From positions 186,001-250,000 of the forward strand of contig NZ_JAPWKF010000005.1 of the NCBI RefSeq assembly GCF_028283685.1: DNA of 64,000 bases, written 5' to 3'. The translations under genes were made by a program, and so were the position numbers. Shown here piece after piece: positions 21,230 through 29,090 of the stretch. The notes under the pieces were generated by a model, which saw only the letters and a program-made list of their open reading frames with translations, ran no database searches and had not been told where the DNA came from. Position 1 is the stretch's first letter. Every line of letters starts with the position of its first letter. The DNA comes from Edaphobacter sp. GTDB lineage: Bacteria > Acidobacteriota > Terriglobia > Terriglobales > Acidobacteriaceae.

Positions 21230-22039
21230 CTAGGCCTTCCTGGAAGGCGAGAGGACGACGGAGGCCTCGCTGGTGAGGACGCGGAAGACGAAGGTCTCCT
21301 GGAGGTAGAGTTTTACGACCTCGTCGGTGTGGCTGAGATAGCCGATGGAGACGTCCTGGCCGATGTTGAGCTCGAAGTCGCCGCCGCGGGTGGAGAGGAC
21401 GACTGCGCCCTCGATGGCAGGCGCCCAGACGATGTTGCCGTTGACGATGCGCTTGACGTGATCGAGGACGGGATAGCCGTGATCGCGGGTTTCGGCGAGC
21501 GCGGTGTACTCGTCGGCGCCGAGCAGGACGGAGTAGGGGCCGTTGACACCGACGAGTCGAAGCTGGCTTAGCGCGTGGGCGATGGCGTCGGGGTAGTCGC
21601 GGACGTCGGCGGGAAGGGTGTCGATGGGGTTGCTGGTGGCCTCGCGAACGCCCTGGATTCCGGCGTCGGCGTAGCCGTTGAAGATGGCCCGGTCTTCGGC
21701 GAAGGCGAGCTTCTTTGCGGCATCCTTGGCGGGCTGCCAGTCGGAGTCCTCGGAGCCGCGCTCGACGTCGTCGATGGCGGCGCGGGAGAGCTCGAAGGGC
21801 ACACGCAGCTCGACCAGCGGCTTGACCTCGCGCTGGCGGGCGAGGATGCCGGAGTCGGGGGCGGCGATGGATTGCAGGTGGCCGGTGCCGACGCCGGGCA
21901 GGGTGATGCCTGCGGGGGCGGGCACATCGACGACACGGCGTCCGGCGAGGTAGCGCTTCAGCGTTCGTGTGGTCTCTTCTTCAATCTCTGCCCATGCGGC
22001 GTCAGAGATCGGCGCAAGCTCGCGGTGGAGGTTATTCAT
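21230..22039 (-). CDS. Encapsulin shell protein (family 1, linocin M18-like)
   Basis: A 269-residue HK97-fold shell protein. The N-terminus MNNLHRELAPISDAAWAEIE with TRTLKRYLAGRRVVDV, and later GYPVLDHVKRIV and the C-terminal LYLQETFVFRVLT, are typical of the family. It should self-assemble into a closed nanocompartment in the cytoplasm that encloses the DyP peroxidase encoded immediately upstream. Its ATG (22037-22039) lies inside the last codons of the peroxidase gene. The ribosome binding site AAAGGAG also lies within that gene, in the codons of the cargo peptide, so shell and cargo are translated together. Confidence 0.95.
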   Translation of the reverse strand: MNNLHRELAPISDAAWAEIEEETTRTLKRYLAGRRVVDVPAPAGITLPGVGTGHLQSIAAPDSGILARQREVKPLVELRVPFELSRAAIDDVERGSEDSDWQPAKDAAKKLAFAEDRAIFNGYADAGIQGVREATSNPIDTLPADVRDYPDAIAHALSQLRLVGVNGPYSVLLGADEYTALAETRDHGYPVLDHVKRIVNGNIVWAPAIEGAVVLSTRGGDFELNIGQDVSIGYLSHTDEVVKLYLQETFVFRVLTSEASVVLSPSRKA

Positions 22040-23108
22040 TCGACTCTCCTTTTAGTGATCCTATCTTCAGTGATGTGTCCTGCGCGGGCGCAGTGGTGGG
22101 CGGCTCGGTGGCCGGTGGTGCTTCTGTCTCGGCTGCAACGGCGACGGGCAGAGGATCTGTGCCGACGTTGTCGAGGAAGGTGGACGAGGGCACGAAGAAC
22201 AGGCCGCCGGTGACGGCGGTGCTGAAGTCGAGGATGCGGTCGTAGTTTCCGGGCGGCTGTCCGAGGAACATGTTCTCCAGCATTTTTTCAGTGGTGCTGG
22301 GGGTGCGGCAGTATCCGATGAAGTAGGTGCCGAACTCGCCGTGGCCGGGACGGCCGAAGGGCATATTGTCGCGCAGGATCTGCAGCTGTTTGCCGTCGAC
22401 TTCGATGACGGTAAGAGCGCTGTGTGCGTTCGAAGGCTTCTCGGTCTCACTCAGCTCGATATCGGAGAGTTTGCGGCGGCCGATGACGCGCTCCTGTGCC
22501 TCGGTAGAGAGAGCGTTCCAGGCCTTCATGTCGTGCAGGTACTTCTGCACGATGACGTAGCTGCCACCGCAGAAGGCGGGGTCCTCGTAGCCGACGATGG
22601 CTGCCTCGCGTGCGGCATCGCCGCGCGGATTCTCGGTGCCGTCGACGAAGCCCATAACGTCGCGGTCGTCGAAATAACGGAAGCCCTGCACCTCGTCGGC
22701 GACGGTGACGGCATCGCCGAAGGCTTCCATGATCTGCGTGGCCAGCTCGAAGCAGAGATCGATACGTTTGGCGCGGATGTGGAAGAGGATGTCGCCGGGG
22801 GTGGAGACGGCGTGGCGGGTGCCGGAACGAAGCTCGCGGAAGGGGTGCAACTCTGCCGGGCGGGGGGAGCCGAAGAGCTTGTCCCAGGCGTCGGAGCCGA
22901 ATCCGGCGACGCAGGTGAGGCCAGCCTCGACGTCGCGGAACTCCACGGCGCGCACCAGGCCGGAGAGCCCGGCGCAGAAATCCTGCACCTGGGAGTAGGC
23001 CTCGCGGTCGGGGCGAATGCAGACGACGAGGAAGATCGCAGCGCGCGTCAGCGGGCCGACGACGCCCTGAGACAGGACGATTTCGTTGAGTTCGTTTTGG
23101 GTAGCCAT
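22032..23108 (-). CDS. Dye-decolorizing heme peroxidase with encapsulin cargo tag
   Basis: A 358-residue DyP-type peroxidase. The catalytic aspartate motif GFVDGTENP is at 153-161 (Asp156), the probable heme-ligand His is His229 in NAHSAL, and a distal Arg is Arg246 in ILRDNMPFG. A Pro/Thr/Ala-rich linker from about 325 leads to TSLKIGSLKG (345-354), which matches the encapsulin cargo-loading peptide pattern. The enzyme would use peroxide to oxidise substrates inside the shell, a role linked in other bacteria to oxidative stress. It is the first gene of the two-gene operon; its last 8 bases overlap the shell gene. Confidence 0.95.
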   Translation of the reverse strand: MATQNELNEIVLSQGVVGPLTRAAIFLVVCIRPDREAYSQVQDFCAGLSGLVRAVEFRDVEAGLTCVAGFGSDAWDKLFGSPRPAELHPFRELRSGTRHAVSTPGDILFHIRAKRIDLCFELATQIMEAFGDAVTVADEVQGFRYFDDRDVMGFVDGTENPRGDAAREAAIVGYEDPAFCGGSYVIVQKYLHDMKAWNALSTEAQERVIGRRKLSDIELSETEKPSNAHSALTVIEVDGKQLQILRDNMPFGRPGHGEFGTYFIGYCRTPSTTEKMLENMFLGQPPGNYDRILDFSTAVTGGLFFVPSSTFLDNVGTDPLPVAVAAETEAPPATEPPTTAPAQDTSLKIGSLKGESNE

Positions 23109-23135
23109 GGCGTTCCGTTTTAGCGAGTCGTCATC

Positions 23136-23141
23136 AGTATA
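23136..23141 (-). promoter_or_regulatory. Candidate -10 element of the DyP-encapsulin operon
   Basis: TATACT on the minus strand, 27 bases upstream of the DyP start codon. No good -35 box is seen at 16-18 bases, so the promoter may need an activator. The call rests on the hexamer alone. Confidence 0.35.
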
Positions 23142-23257
23142 GAGTCTCGCGATGAACGGAAGGATTCGCTATGCGGTGTCGTTTCTGTGAATTGCGTGGG
23201 TGAGGGGGGCTGGATGAGGCTGGAGGCGGGGCTCCTCATATATTCTTGTTGCTGACC

Positions 23258-24373
23258 ATGAGTGAGATGATTCCCCAGCTTTCGAACTACGATGAGGCCT
23301 CGCTGGAGGCTGCCTTTGCGACGCTTTCGGACGAGGTCCGGCAGCAGGCGGCGGAGCTGAAGACAACCGAGGCGCAGGAGAACTTCCGGCTCAACTGGCT
23401 TGGCCGCAAGCAGGGTCGTCTGAAGCTTGTCTCCGATGCGTGGCTGAAGTCGGCGCCCGCGGAGGCGCGCAAGCCGCTGGGCATGCGCTTCAACCAGCTG
23501 AAGCAGCAGATCGAGCAGGCGCTGGAGGCTCCGGCGGCTGCGGCTTCGTCGGCCACGGTACAGGGGATCGACATTACGCTGCCGGGTACGGTGCGGCAGC
23601 CGGGCATCGCGCATCCGCTGATCTCCGCGATGCACGAGGTGGTCCGGGTCTTCCACCAGCTGGGCTTTTCGACCAACCTGGGACCGCAGGTGGAGAGCGA
23701 CTTTTATAACTTCGAGGCGCTGAACTTTCCGCCGAACCATCCGGCGCGCGACACGCAGGACACGCTGCAGATTGCAGGCCAGCAGGTGCGTCCCTCACGC
23801 GACCGTCTGCTGATGCGCACGCACACGTCGCCGGTGCAGATTCGCACCATGATCGCGCAGGAGCCGCCGATCCGGATCGTGATTCCGGGCAAGGTGCATC
23901 GCAACGATGCCGCCGATGCGACGCACTCGCCGATCTTTCACCAGATCGAGGGTCTCTGTGTCGGACCGGACATTACCTTTTCCGATCTGAAGGGCACGCT
24001 GGACCATGCGATGAAGTCGCTGTTCGGCTCGGCGGTGAAGACGAGGTTCTTCCCCAGCTTCTTCCCGTTTACGGAGCCTTCGGCGGATGTGCAGATCAGC
24101 TGCATCTTCTGCGGCGGTTCGGGATGCCGGAAGTGCAAGCACTCGGGCTGGATTGAGCTGCTGGGCTGCGGCATGGTGGACCCGGCGGTGTTTGCCGCTG
24201 TGACGGCGGAGCGGCGCAGGGTGAATCCGGACGACGATGCGTATGACCCGGCGAAGATCGCGGGCTTTGCCTTCGGCATGGGCGTGGAGCGCATTGCGAT
24301 GATGCTGCATGGCGTCTCGGACATCGGCCATTTCTACTCGGGCGACATGCGCTTCCTGGAGCAGTTCGCGTAA
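23258..24373 (+). CDS. pheS: Phenylalanine-tRNA ligase alpha subunit
   Basis: A 371-residue class II aminoacyl-tRNA synthetase subunit. An N-terminal coiled-coil (about 1-95) precedes the catalytic core with HPLISAMHEVVRVFHQLGF, motif 2 (VHRNDAADATHSPIFHQIEG) and motif 3 (GFAFGMGVERIAMM). A cysteine cluster CIFCGGSGCRKCKHSGW, seen in many PheS proteins, lies before motif 3. It pairs with PheT to charge tRNA-Phe. The pheT gene is not adjacent but follows three genes on the other strand. The ATG at 23258 (MSEMIPQL) was chosen over a TTG four codons upstream; neither has a clear ribosome binding site. Confidence 0.97.
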   Translation: MSEMIPQLSNYDEASLEAAFATLSDEVRQQAAELKTTEAQENFRLNWLGRKQGRLKLVSDAWLKSAPAEARKPLGMRFNQLKQQIEQALEAPAAAASSATVQGIDITLPGTVRQPGIAHPLISAMHEVVRVFHQLGFSTNLGPQVESDFYNFEALNFPPNHPARDTQDTLQIAGQQVRPSRDRLLMRTHTSPVQIRTMIAQEPPIRIVIPGKVHRNDAADATHSPIFHQIEGLCVGPDITFSDLKGTLDHAMKSLFGSAVKTRFFPSFFPFTEPSADVQISCIFCGGSGCRKCKHSGWIELLGCGMVDPAVFAAVTAERRRVNPDDDAYDPAKIAGFAFGMGVERIAMMLHGVSDIGHFYSGDMRFLEQFA

Positions 24374-24375
24374 GG

Positions 24376-24406
24376 CCCATTCATGGCGCTTTGCGCCATG
24401 AGTGGG
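24376..24406 (+). terminator. Terminator hairpin after pheS
   Basis: A 14-bp stem (CCCATTCATGGCGC at 24376-24389 with 24393-24406) with one U-G pair and a TTT loop, beginning 2 bases after the pheS stop codon. The poor U tail suggests a weak or processed end. Confidence 0.6.
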
Positions 24407-24430
24407 GCACCCGACTTATTTCACAACCGC

Positions 24431-24988
24431 TTATTGGAAGACGATCTGTCTGGCGTCACTGACGAAGATGCTGAAGGGGCCGAGGTCGCTCTCGCCTTGA
24501 AAGGCGTAGTCGCGCCCCAGCGAACCTGCGACGGTGGCTCCGCTGCCGAGCCTGACGCTGACGGCGACCAGGTGCGCGTTGTCGTCGACGGAGAGGAAGT
24601 CGATGGCCTTGATCTTTTCGAAGGCGATGGTCTGTCCGCTGCTGAGCTGGATGGCGTCGTCGGTGGAGTTGTGGTGAAAGGTTGCCGCGGCAAGATGGGT
24701 CGTCACACCTTTGCGTGAGATGACGGTGACGCCGGTGTGCGCTGCCGGAGTTGCGGCTGCTGGTGCAGAGGCTGTTGGGGTCGCGCTACTACCAGCCTGC
24801 GGCGTAGTTACGGTTGCCGGAGCCGCGGTGGATACGACAACGGAATCTTTGATGGTGGAGTGGGGGCCGGTGGCGACCCACAGGCCGGTAACGGCGGTCG
24901 TCAGGGCCGCGATGCCGGTGAGGATACCGGGCAGCGTCGTCCAGAAGCTCTCCTTTTTTTCAGCAACGGGCTTTTCCGCTTCGGGCAC
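24431..24988 (-). CDS. Membrane-anchored protein of unknown function
   Basis: A 185-residue protein: a short charged N-terminus (MPEAEKPVAEKKESF), one membrane helix at about 17-42, an Ala/Thr/Pro-rich linker (50-85), and a C-terminal beta-rich domain of about 95 residues with GVTTHLAAATFHHNS and FQGESDLGPFSIFVSDARQIVF. It looks like a single-pass protein exposing a small domain to the periplasm. No family recognised. It is one of three minus-strand genes lying between pheS and pheT. Confidence 0.75.
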   Translation of the reverse strand: MPEAEKPVAEKKESFWTTLPGILTGIAALTTAVTGLWVATGPHSTIKDSVVVSTAAPATVTTPQAGSSATPTASAPAAATPAAHTGVTVISRKGVTTHLAAATFHHNSTDDAIQLSSGQTIAFEKIKAIDFLSVDDNAHLVAVSVRLGSGATVAGSLGRDYAFQGESDLGPFSIFVSDARQIVFQ

Positions 24989-25065
24989 TCTTCACCTCAC
25001 AGGAAATAGAGATAAGGGTGCGCCCCGGAGTGGGGCGCGATCCCTGGCCCGGACAGCGAGTGGAG

Positions 25066-25413
25066 CTAGGCTTCTTTATCGACGCCGAAGAAGCCGAGGA
25101 GCATCTGGATGAGGGCGAGCACGAAGGCGGCGATCAGCGCGGGCGTGAAGCCGTTGACGTGGAAGCCGGGGACGAGCTTGCTCGAAAACCAGAGCACGAT
25201 GGCGTCGATGATGAAGACGAAGAGGCCAAGCGTAAGGATGGAGAGCGGGAAGGTCGCCACCTTGAGGAGGAGACCGAGCGTCGCGTTGACGAAGCCGATG
25301 ATGACGACGGCGAACATGGCCGAGAGCAGGCCGCTGATCTGAAAGCCGGAGACGAAGTGAGAGACGACCAGCAGGACGACGGCATTGACGATCCAGTGCA
25401 ACAACCAGCGCAT
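25066..25413 (-). CDS. Phage-holin-4 superfamily membrane protein (YvlD-like)
   Basis: A 115-residue protein with four membrane segments, matching the Phage_holin_4_2/YvlD family (RWLLHWIVNAVVLLVVSHF, then LSILTLGLFVFIIDAIVLW, and a C-terminal ALIQMLLGFFGVDKEA). Despite the name these are chromosomal membrane proteins of unclear, possibly envelope-stress, function, and nothing else phage-like is nearby. AAAGGA before the ATG at 25411-25413 supports this start over a longer frame. Confidence 0.88.
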   Translation of the reverse strand: MRWLLHWIVNAVVLLVVSHFVSGFQISGLLSAMFAVVIIGFVNATLGLLLKVATFPLSILTLGLFVFIIDAIVLWFSSKLVPGFHVNGFTPALIAAFVLALIQMLLGFFGVDKEA

Positions 25414-25505
25414 AGCCAATTCCTTTCGTGGATACAGGTGGTGTGTGGGGCAGCGCGGCTTTCGCGCCCCTTGAGCATATCCCAAAGCAGCGGCGGGGCG
25501 GCTGG

Positions 25506-26009
25506 CTATTGTGCGAGGCTGTGGTCGTAGCTGATGACGCGGGTGATCTTCCAGGCGCCGTCCTTGTACTGCCAGAGCATGATGAAGCGGCCGCGGCCGA
25601 CGACCCCGTGGTCCTGCTTCCAGGGATGGAGGAAGTGGTGCTCGCCGATCTCTACGGCGCCATAGCCCTTCATGGGGTAGATCTTCAGGGTGCCGGGGAC
25701 GAGCTCGCGGGTGGTGGTGCCGCAGATATTCTTCTTTACGCTGGCGGTGAGCTCCTTGTTGCCGAGGGTGACGCCGCCCTGGTCGTGGTAGAACTCGACG
25801 TCGTCGGTGAAGAGAGAGTTGAACTTTACGAGGTCGCAGGTGTTGTAGGCGTCGAAGACGGCGGTGTCGAGTGCCGTGATGGCGGATTCGAGCTCCTGCC
25901 GGGTCTTGATCTGGTCGAGCGGTGGGACCTTCTGGGCGTGGGCGGCGGGACCTGCCGTCATCAGGGTGGCGGCTAACATGGCGATCTGCAAGGCATAGCG
26001 TGCTTTCAT
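25506..26009 (-). CDS. Secreted SnoaL/NTF2-like protein
   Basis: A 167-residue protein with a signal peptide ending AAHAQ and a cone-shaped NTF2-like domain (DUF4440/SnoaL type): TRQELESAITALDTAVFDAY, LVKFNSLFTDDVEFYHDQGG and GRGRFIMLWQYKDGAWKITRVISYDH. Members are small enzymes or binding proteins, so the exact role is open. GGAG lies 7 bases upstream of the ATG (26007-26009); a longer frame would add 37 residues ahead of the signal peptide and is rejected. Confidence 0.85.
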   Translation of the reverse strand: MKARYALQIAMLAATLMTAGPAAHAQKVPPLDQIKTRQELESAITALDTAVFDAYNTCDLVKFNSLFTDDVEFYHDQGGVTLGNKELTASVKKNICGTTTRELVPGTLKIYPMKGYGAVEIGEHHFLHPWKQDHGVVGRGRFIMLWQYKDGAWKITRVISYDHSLAQ

Positions 26010-26141
26010 GGGGACACTCCGTTCGAGAAACTTCTGGGGCAGTACGCTCTGGCGGTGAAAAAAGTTCTTGCGGGCCGGCAATGTGGGGGGCCGCGTGGTT
26101 GGGTGTGTGTGCGGCAGCATTTAGACTGGAAGGCGTCGATC

Positions 26142-28262
26142 ATGAGAGTTCTTACCAGCTGGCTGCGCCACTATCTCCCTACGCTTACCGTCTCCGACCG
26201 GCAACTTGCCGATGACCTGACCCTGCGCGGCATCGCCGTGGAAGGCGTGCATCCGCTGGCGAGCGGGCACCTGTTCGAGATGGACATCACCACCAACCGC
26301 GTGGATGCGATGAACCACTACGGCATCGCGCGCGAGGCGGCGACGATCTACAATCTGCCGCTGGCTCCGCTGCACCCGCAGCTTCCTGTGGGGACGCTGG
26401 TCGATGAGCCGTTTTCGGTGCGCATCGCGCCGGAGGCTAAGGGCCTGTGCGGCCGCTTTACGGCGCAGGTGCTGCGAGGAGTGACGATTGGGCCGAGCAC
26501 GGGCCGCGTGGCGGAGTTCTTCGGGCTTCTGGGGCAGAAGCAGATCTCGAATGCCGTGGACGCGTCCAACTTTACGCTGCTGGGCATGGGGCATCCAACG
26601 CATGCCTTCGATCTGGACAAGATCGAGGGGGGCATCGTGGTGCGGCTGGCGCGGAAGGGCGAGAAGCTGCGCCTGCTGGACGGGACGGAGCGAACGCTTG
26701 AGGCCGATGACCTTGTGGTGGCCGATGAGAAGAAGGCGCTGGCGCTGGCGGGCGTGATGGGCGGCTGGGACTCGATGATTACGCCGGAGACGAAGAACAT
26801 CCTGGTGGAGGCGGCGTGGTTCGATCAGGCGAGCGTGCGGCGCAGCTCGCGGCGTCACCTGCTGCACACGGATGCGAGCCACCGGTTTGAGCGCGGCGCC
26901 GACTTCAATGCGGCTCCACTGGCGAACGCGCTGGTGTCGGAGCTGATCCTGGAGTCGGGCGGCAAGCCTGAGGGCGAGATGATCGACGTGATCGACGCTG
27001 AGGTCGAAGCGAAGACGGCAAAGCGTCCGTCGATTGAGCTTGCGGTTGCCGAGGTGCGGCGTCACCTGGGGACGACGATCGACGCGGAGGGAATTACAGG
27101 CGAGACGGTGTTGCAGTATCTGACCTCGCTGGGCTGCGCGCCCCTGCTGCACGGTCTGGAGATCTACCAGGTGATGCTGCCTTCGTGGCGTCTGGACCTG
27201 GAACGCGAGATCGACCTGATTGAAGAGATCGCGCGCGTGTACGGCTACAACCGTTTTGCCAACACGCTGCCGACGCCGCTGCCGGTGGTGGAGTATCCGA
27301 CGGCTGCGGCGGAGCATGCGGTGCGGACACGTCTGCTGGAGCTGGGCTACAGCGAGGCGGTCTCGAGCACGTTTGCCAGCAGCGACGATGCCGCGGTCTT
27401 CTATGCGGCTGAAGCAGGACGGCAGACGGTGGCGATGGAGAATCCGTTGTCGGAGGAGGCGTCGTTGCTGCGTCCGGCGCTGGCTCCCGGGATGCTGGGC
27501 ATGCTGGCGAACAATATCAATCGCGATGTGCGCGAGGTGCGGCTGTTTGAGCAGGGACAGTCCTTCACCGGCACGCTTGCGGTTGACGGCGACTTTGTCA
27601 CCGAGGTGCATGAGAGCGCACAGCTTTCGCTGGGGCTGACGAGCGGATCGCTGGCGGCGACGGCGCTGCATGCCGCGGCGGATGCGCCGATCTTCGAGCT
27701 GAAGGGCGTGGTGGAGTCACTGGCATCTTTATTTACGCTGCAGGGCGGCGAGGCCGGGCTGTCGTTTACGACGGCCAATGGACCGGCGTGGCTGGAGCAG
27801 GGACGGGGCGCGGTGGCGTTGCTGAACGGGCAGCCGCTGGCGGTCTTCGGGGAACTGGCCACGGCACAGCGCGAATCGCGCAAGTTGCGGCAGCCGGTGT
27901 ACCTGGCGCAGCTCGACCTGGCGAAGCTGTATGAGCTGCCGCTGAAGCGGGTGACGGCGCACGACCTGTCGCGGTTCCAGGCGGCGGAGCGCGATTTCTC
28001 GTTTGTCTTCGCGGACAGCGTGGCGTGGAAGGCGATTGCGGAGGCGATTCATGCGCTGTCGATTCCTGAGCTGACGCGGCTGGCGCCGGTGGAGATATTC
28101 CGCGATCCAAAGGGCAAGGCGATTCCGAATGGGCAGTATTCGCTGCTGCTGCGGACGGTCTTCCAGTCGCCGGAGCGGACGCTGCGCGAGGAAGAGATCG
28201 CCGGATGGACGACCTCGATCGTCGATGCGCTGAAAGAGTTAGGCGGCACGCAGAGGGCCTAG
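26142..28262 (+). CDS. pheT: Phenylalanine-tRNA ligase beta subunit lacking the tRNA-binding domain
   Basis: A 706-residue PheT, about 100 residues shorter than the usual 790-810. The N-terminal MRVLTSWLRHYLP and GIAVEGV run directly into DITTNRVDAMNHYGIAREAA (B1/B3 region), so the EMAP-like OB domain (B2), usually inserted at about residue 40, is missing. The B3/B4 editing region (FTLLGMGHPTHAFDLDKI), the B5 motif (WRLDLEREIDLIEEIARVYGYN) and the C-terminal anticodon-binding ferredoxin-like domain (FQAAERDFSFVF) are present. The ATG at 26142, with GGAAGG upstream, is preferred over an in-frame upstream start at 26055. Confidence 0.96.
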   Translation: MRVLTSWLRHYLPTLTVSDRQLADDLTLRGIAVEGVHPLASGHLFEMDITTNRVDAMNHYGIAREAATIYNLPLAPLHPQLPVGTLVDEPFSVRIAPEAKGLCGRFTAQVLRGVTIGPSTGRVAEFFGLLGQKQISNAVDASNFTLLGMGHPTHAFDLDKIEGGIVVRLARKGEKLRLLDGTERTLEADDLVVADEKKALALAGVMGGWDSMITPETKNILVEAAWFDQASVRRSSRRHLLHTDASHRFERGADFNAAPLANALVSELILESGGKPEGEMIDVIDAEVEAKTAKRPSIELAVAEVRRHLGTTIDAEGITGETVLQYLTSLGCAPLLHGLEIYQVMLPSWRLDLEREIDLIEEIARVYGYNRFANTLPTPLPVVEYPTAAAEHAVRTRLLELGYSEAVSSTFASSDDAAVFYAAEAGRQTVAMENPLSEEASLLRPALAPGMLGMLANNINRDVREVRLFEQGQSFTGTLAVDGDFVTEVHESAQLSLGLTSGSLAATALHAAADAPIFELKGVVESLASLFTLQGGEAGLSFTTANGPAWLEQGRGAVALLNGQPLAVFGELATAQRESRKLRQPVYLAQLDLAKLYELPLKRVTAHDLSRFQAAERDFSFVFADSVAWKAIAEAIHALSIPELTRLAPVEIFRDPKGKAIPNGQYSLLLRTVFQSPERTLREEEIAGWTTSIVDALKELGGTQRA

Positions 28263-28332
28263 GCGGTTGCCCTGTGAAAAAAACGCGAATCCAGCGTGGT
28301 TCAGCCTGAGGAAATTCCACCTTTGTGGCATC

Positions 28333-28338
28333 TATACT
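28333..28338 (+). promoter_or_regulatory. Candidate -10 element of the zapB-like/zapA operon
   Basis: TATACT 34 bases upstream of the ATG at 28373. The -35 region is weak, so this is a candidate only. Confidence 0.4.
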
Positions 28339-28372
28339 GGCGAAGAATCTTGTGAGCAGGAGTAGAAAACAG

Positions 28373-28630
28373 ATGAGCACAGCCCAGGTCAGCGTTGACG
28401 AGTTCCAGGCACTTGAACAGAAGGTGCATCGCGCAGTTGAGATTGTGAGGCAGGAGCGTGAGACGCGCGCCAGGCTCGAGGCGGAGATCACGAACCTGAA
28501 GGAACAGCTTGAGTTCCAGACGCTGGTGGCCAGCGAGGCCCAGGCGGCGGTCAACACGCTGAGCAAGGACCGCGAGTCGGTCAAGCATCGGGTGGAGAAG
28601 ATGCTGGAGCAGATGGACGAACTTTTGTAA
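28373..28630 (+). CDS. Small coiled-coil protein, ZapB-like
   Basis: An 85-residue, almost entirely alpha-helical coiled-coil protein (FQALEQKVHRAVEIVRQERE, LEAEITNLKEQLEFQ). Its size, heptad pattern and position 24 bases before zapA suggest a cell-division accessory like ZapB, but coiled coils mimic one another and no diagnostic motif is visible. AGGAG lies upstream of the ATG at 28373; an earlier frame start at 28325 is rejected. Confidence 0.75.
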   Translation: MSTAQVSVDEFQALEQKVHRAVEIVRQERETRARLEAEITNLKEQLEFQTLVASEAQAAVNTLSKDRESVKHRVEKMLEQMDELL

Positions 28631-28654
28631 GAACAGCCGGGAAAGGAGATCTCG

Positions 28655-29023
28655 ATGGACCAGACGACGCAGACCAGCTCACCGGAGATGCAGGCTGAGG
28701 CTCCGCAGGAGCGGCAGTCTATCGCTGTCGAGATCTTCGACCAGGTGTATCACCTTCGCGGCACCGACCCGGCTTATATCGAACAGCTGGCGCGGACGGT
28801 GGATTCGAAGATGCGTACGGTTTCGGCGCATGGCAATACGGTGGATTCGCTGCGTGTAGCGGTGCTGGCGGCGTTGAATATCGTCGACGAGCTGGAGACG
28901 CTGCGGTCGCGCTACGAGAGCCTGTCGGGCAGCATGTCGCTGTCACAGGTGACGCTGCGCTCGCGTGCCGGTTCGCTGGCCGGACTTCTGGACGAGGTGC
29001 TGGAAGAGCGCAAGGCCGGTTAG
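28655..29023 (+). CDS. zapA: Cell division protein ZapA
   Basis: A 122-residue ZapA family protein. After a short disordered N-terminus comes the ZapA domain (SIAVEIFDQVYHLRGTD, YIEQLARTVDSKM, VLAALNIVDELETLRSRY), which binds and bundles FtsZ at the division site. AAAGGAG precedes the ATG. It is probably co-transcribed with the coiled-coil gene upstream. A 6S RNA candidate lies about 1.9 kb downstream rather than next to zapA. Confidence 0.9.
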   Translation: MDQTTQTSSPEMQAEAPQERQSIAVEIFDQVYHLRGTDPAYIEQLARTVDSKMRTVSAHGNTVDSLRVAVLAALNIVDELETLRSRYESLSGSMSLSQVTLRSRAGSLAGLLDEVLEERKAG

Positions 29024-29090
29024 CGGTTTTTGTTGAATTTCGAGAGCTGTCTATTGATGATGAAGTATCGAACATCAATGGAGTAGCACG

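Noticed and set aside
23200-23257. T-box leader before pheS
   Set aside because: The gap is too short and has no T-box sequence (TGGNACCGCG) or specifier hairpin.
25066-25413. Phage remnant because of the holin-family name
   Set aside because: The YvlD-type family is chromosomal and no other phage gene, integrase or attachment site is nearby.
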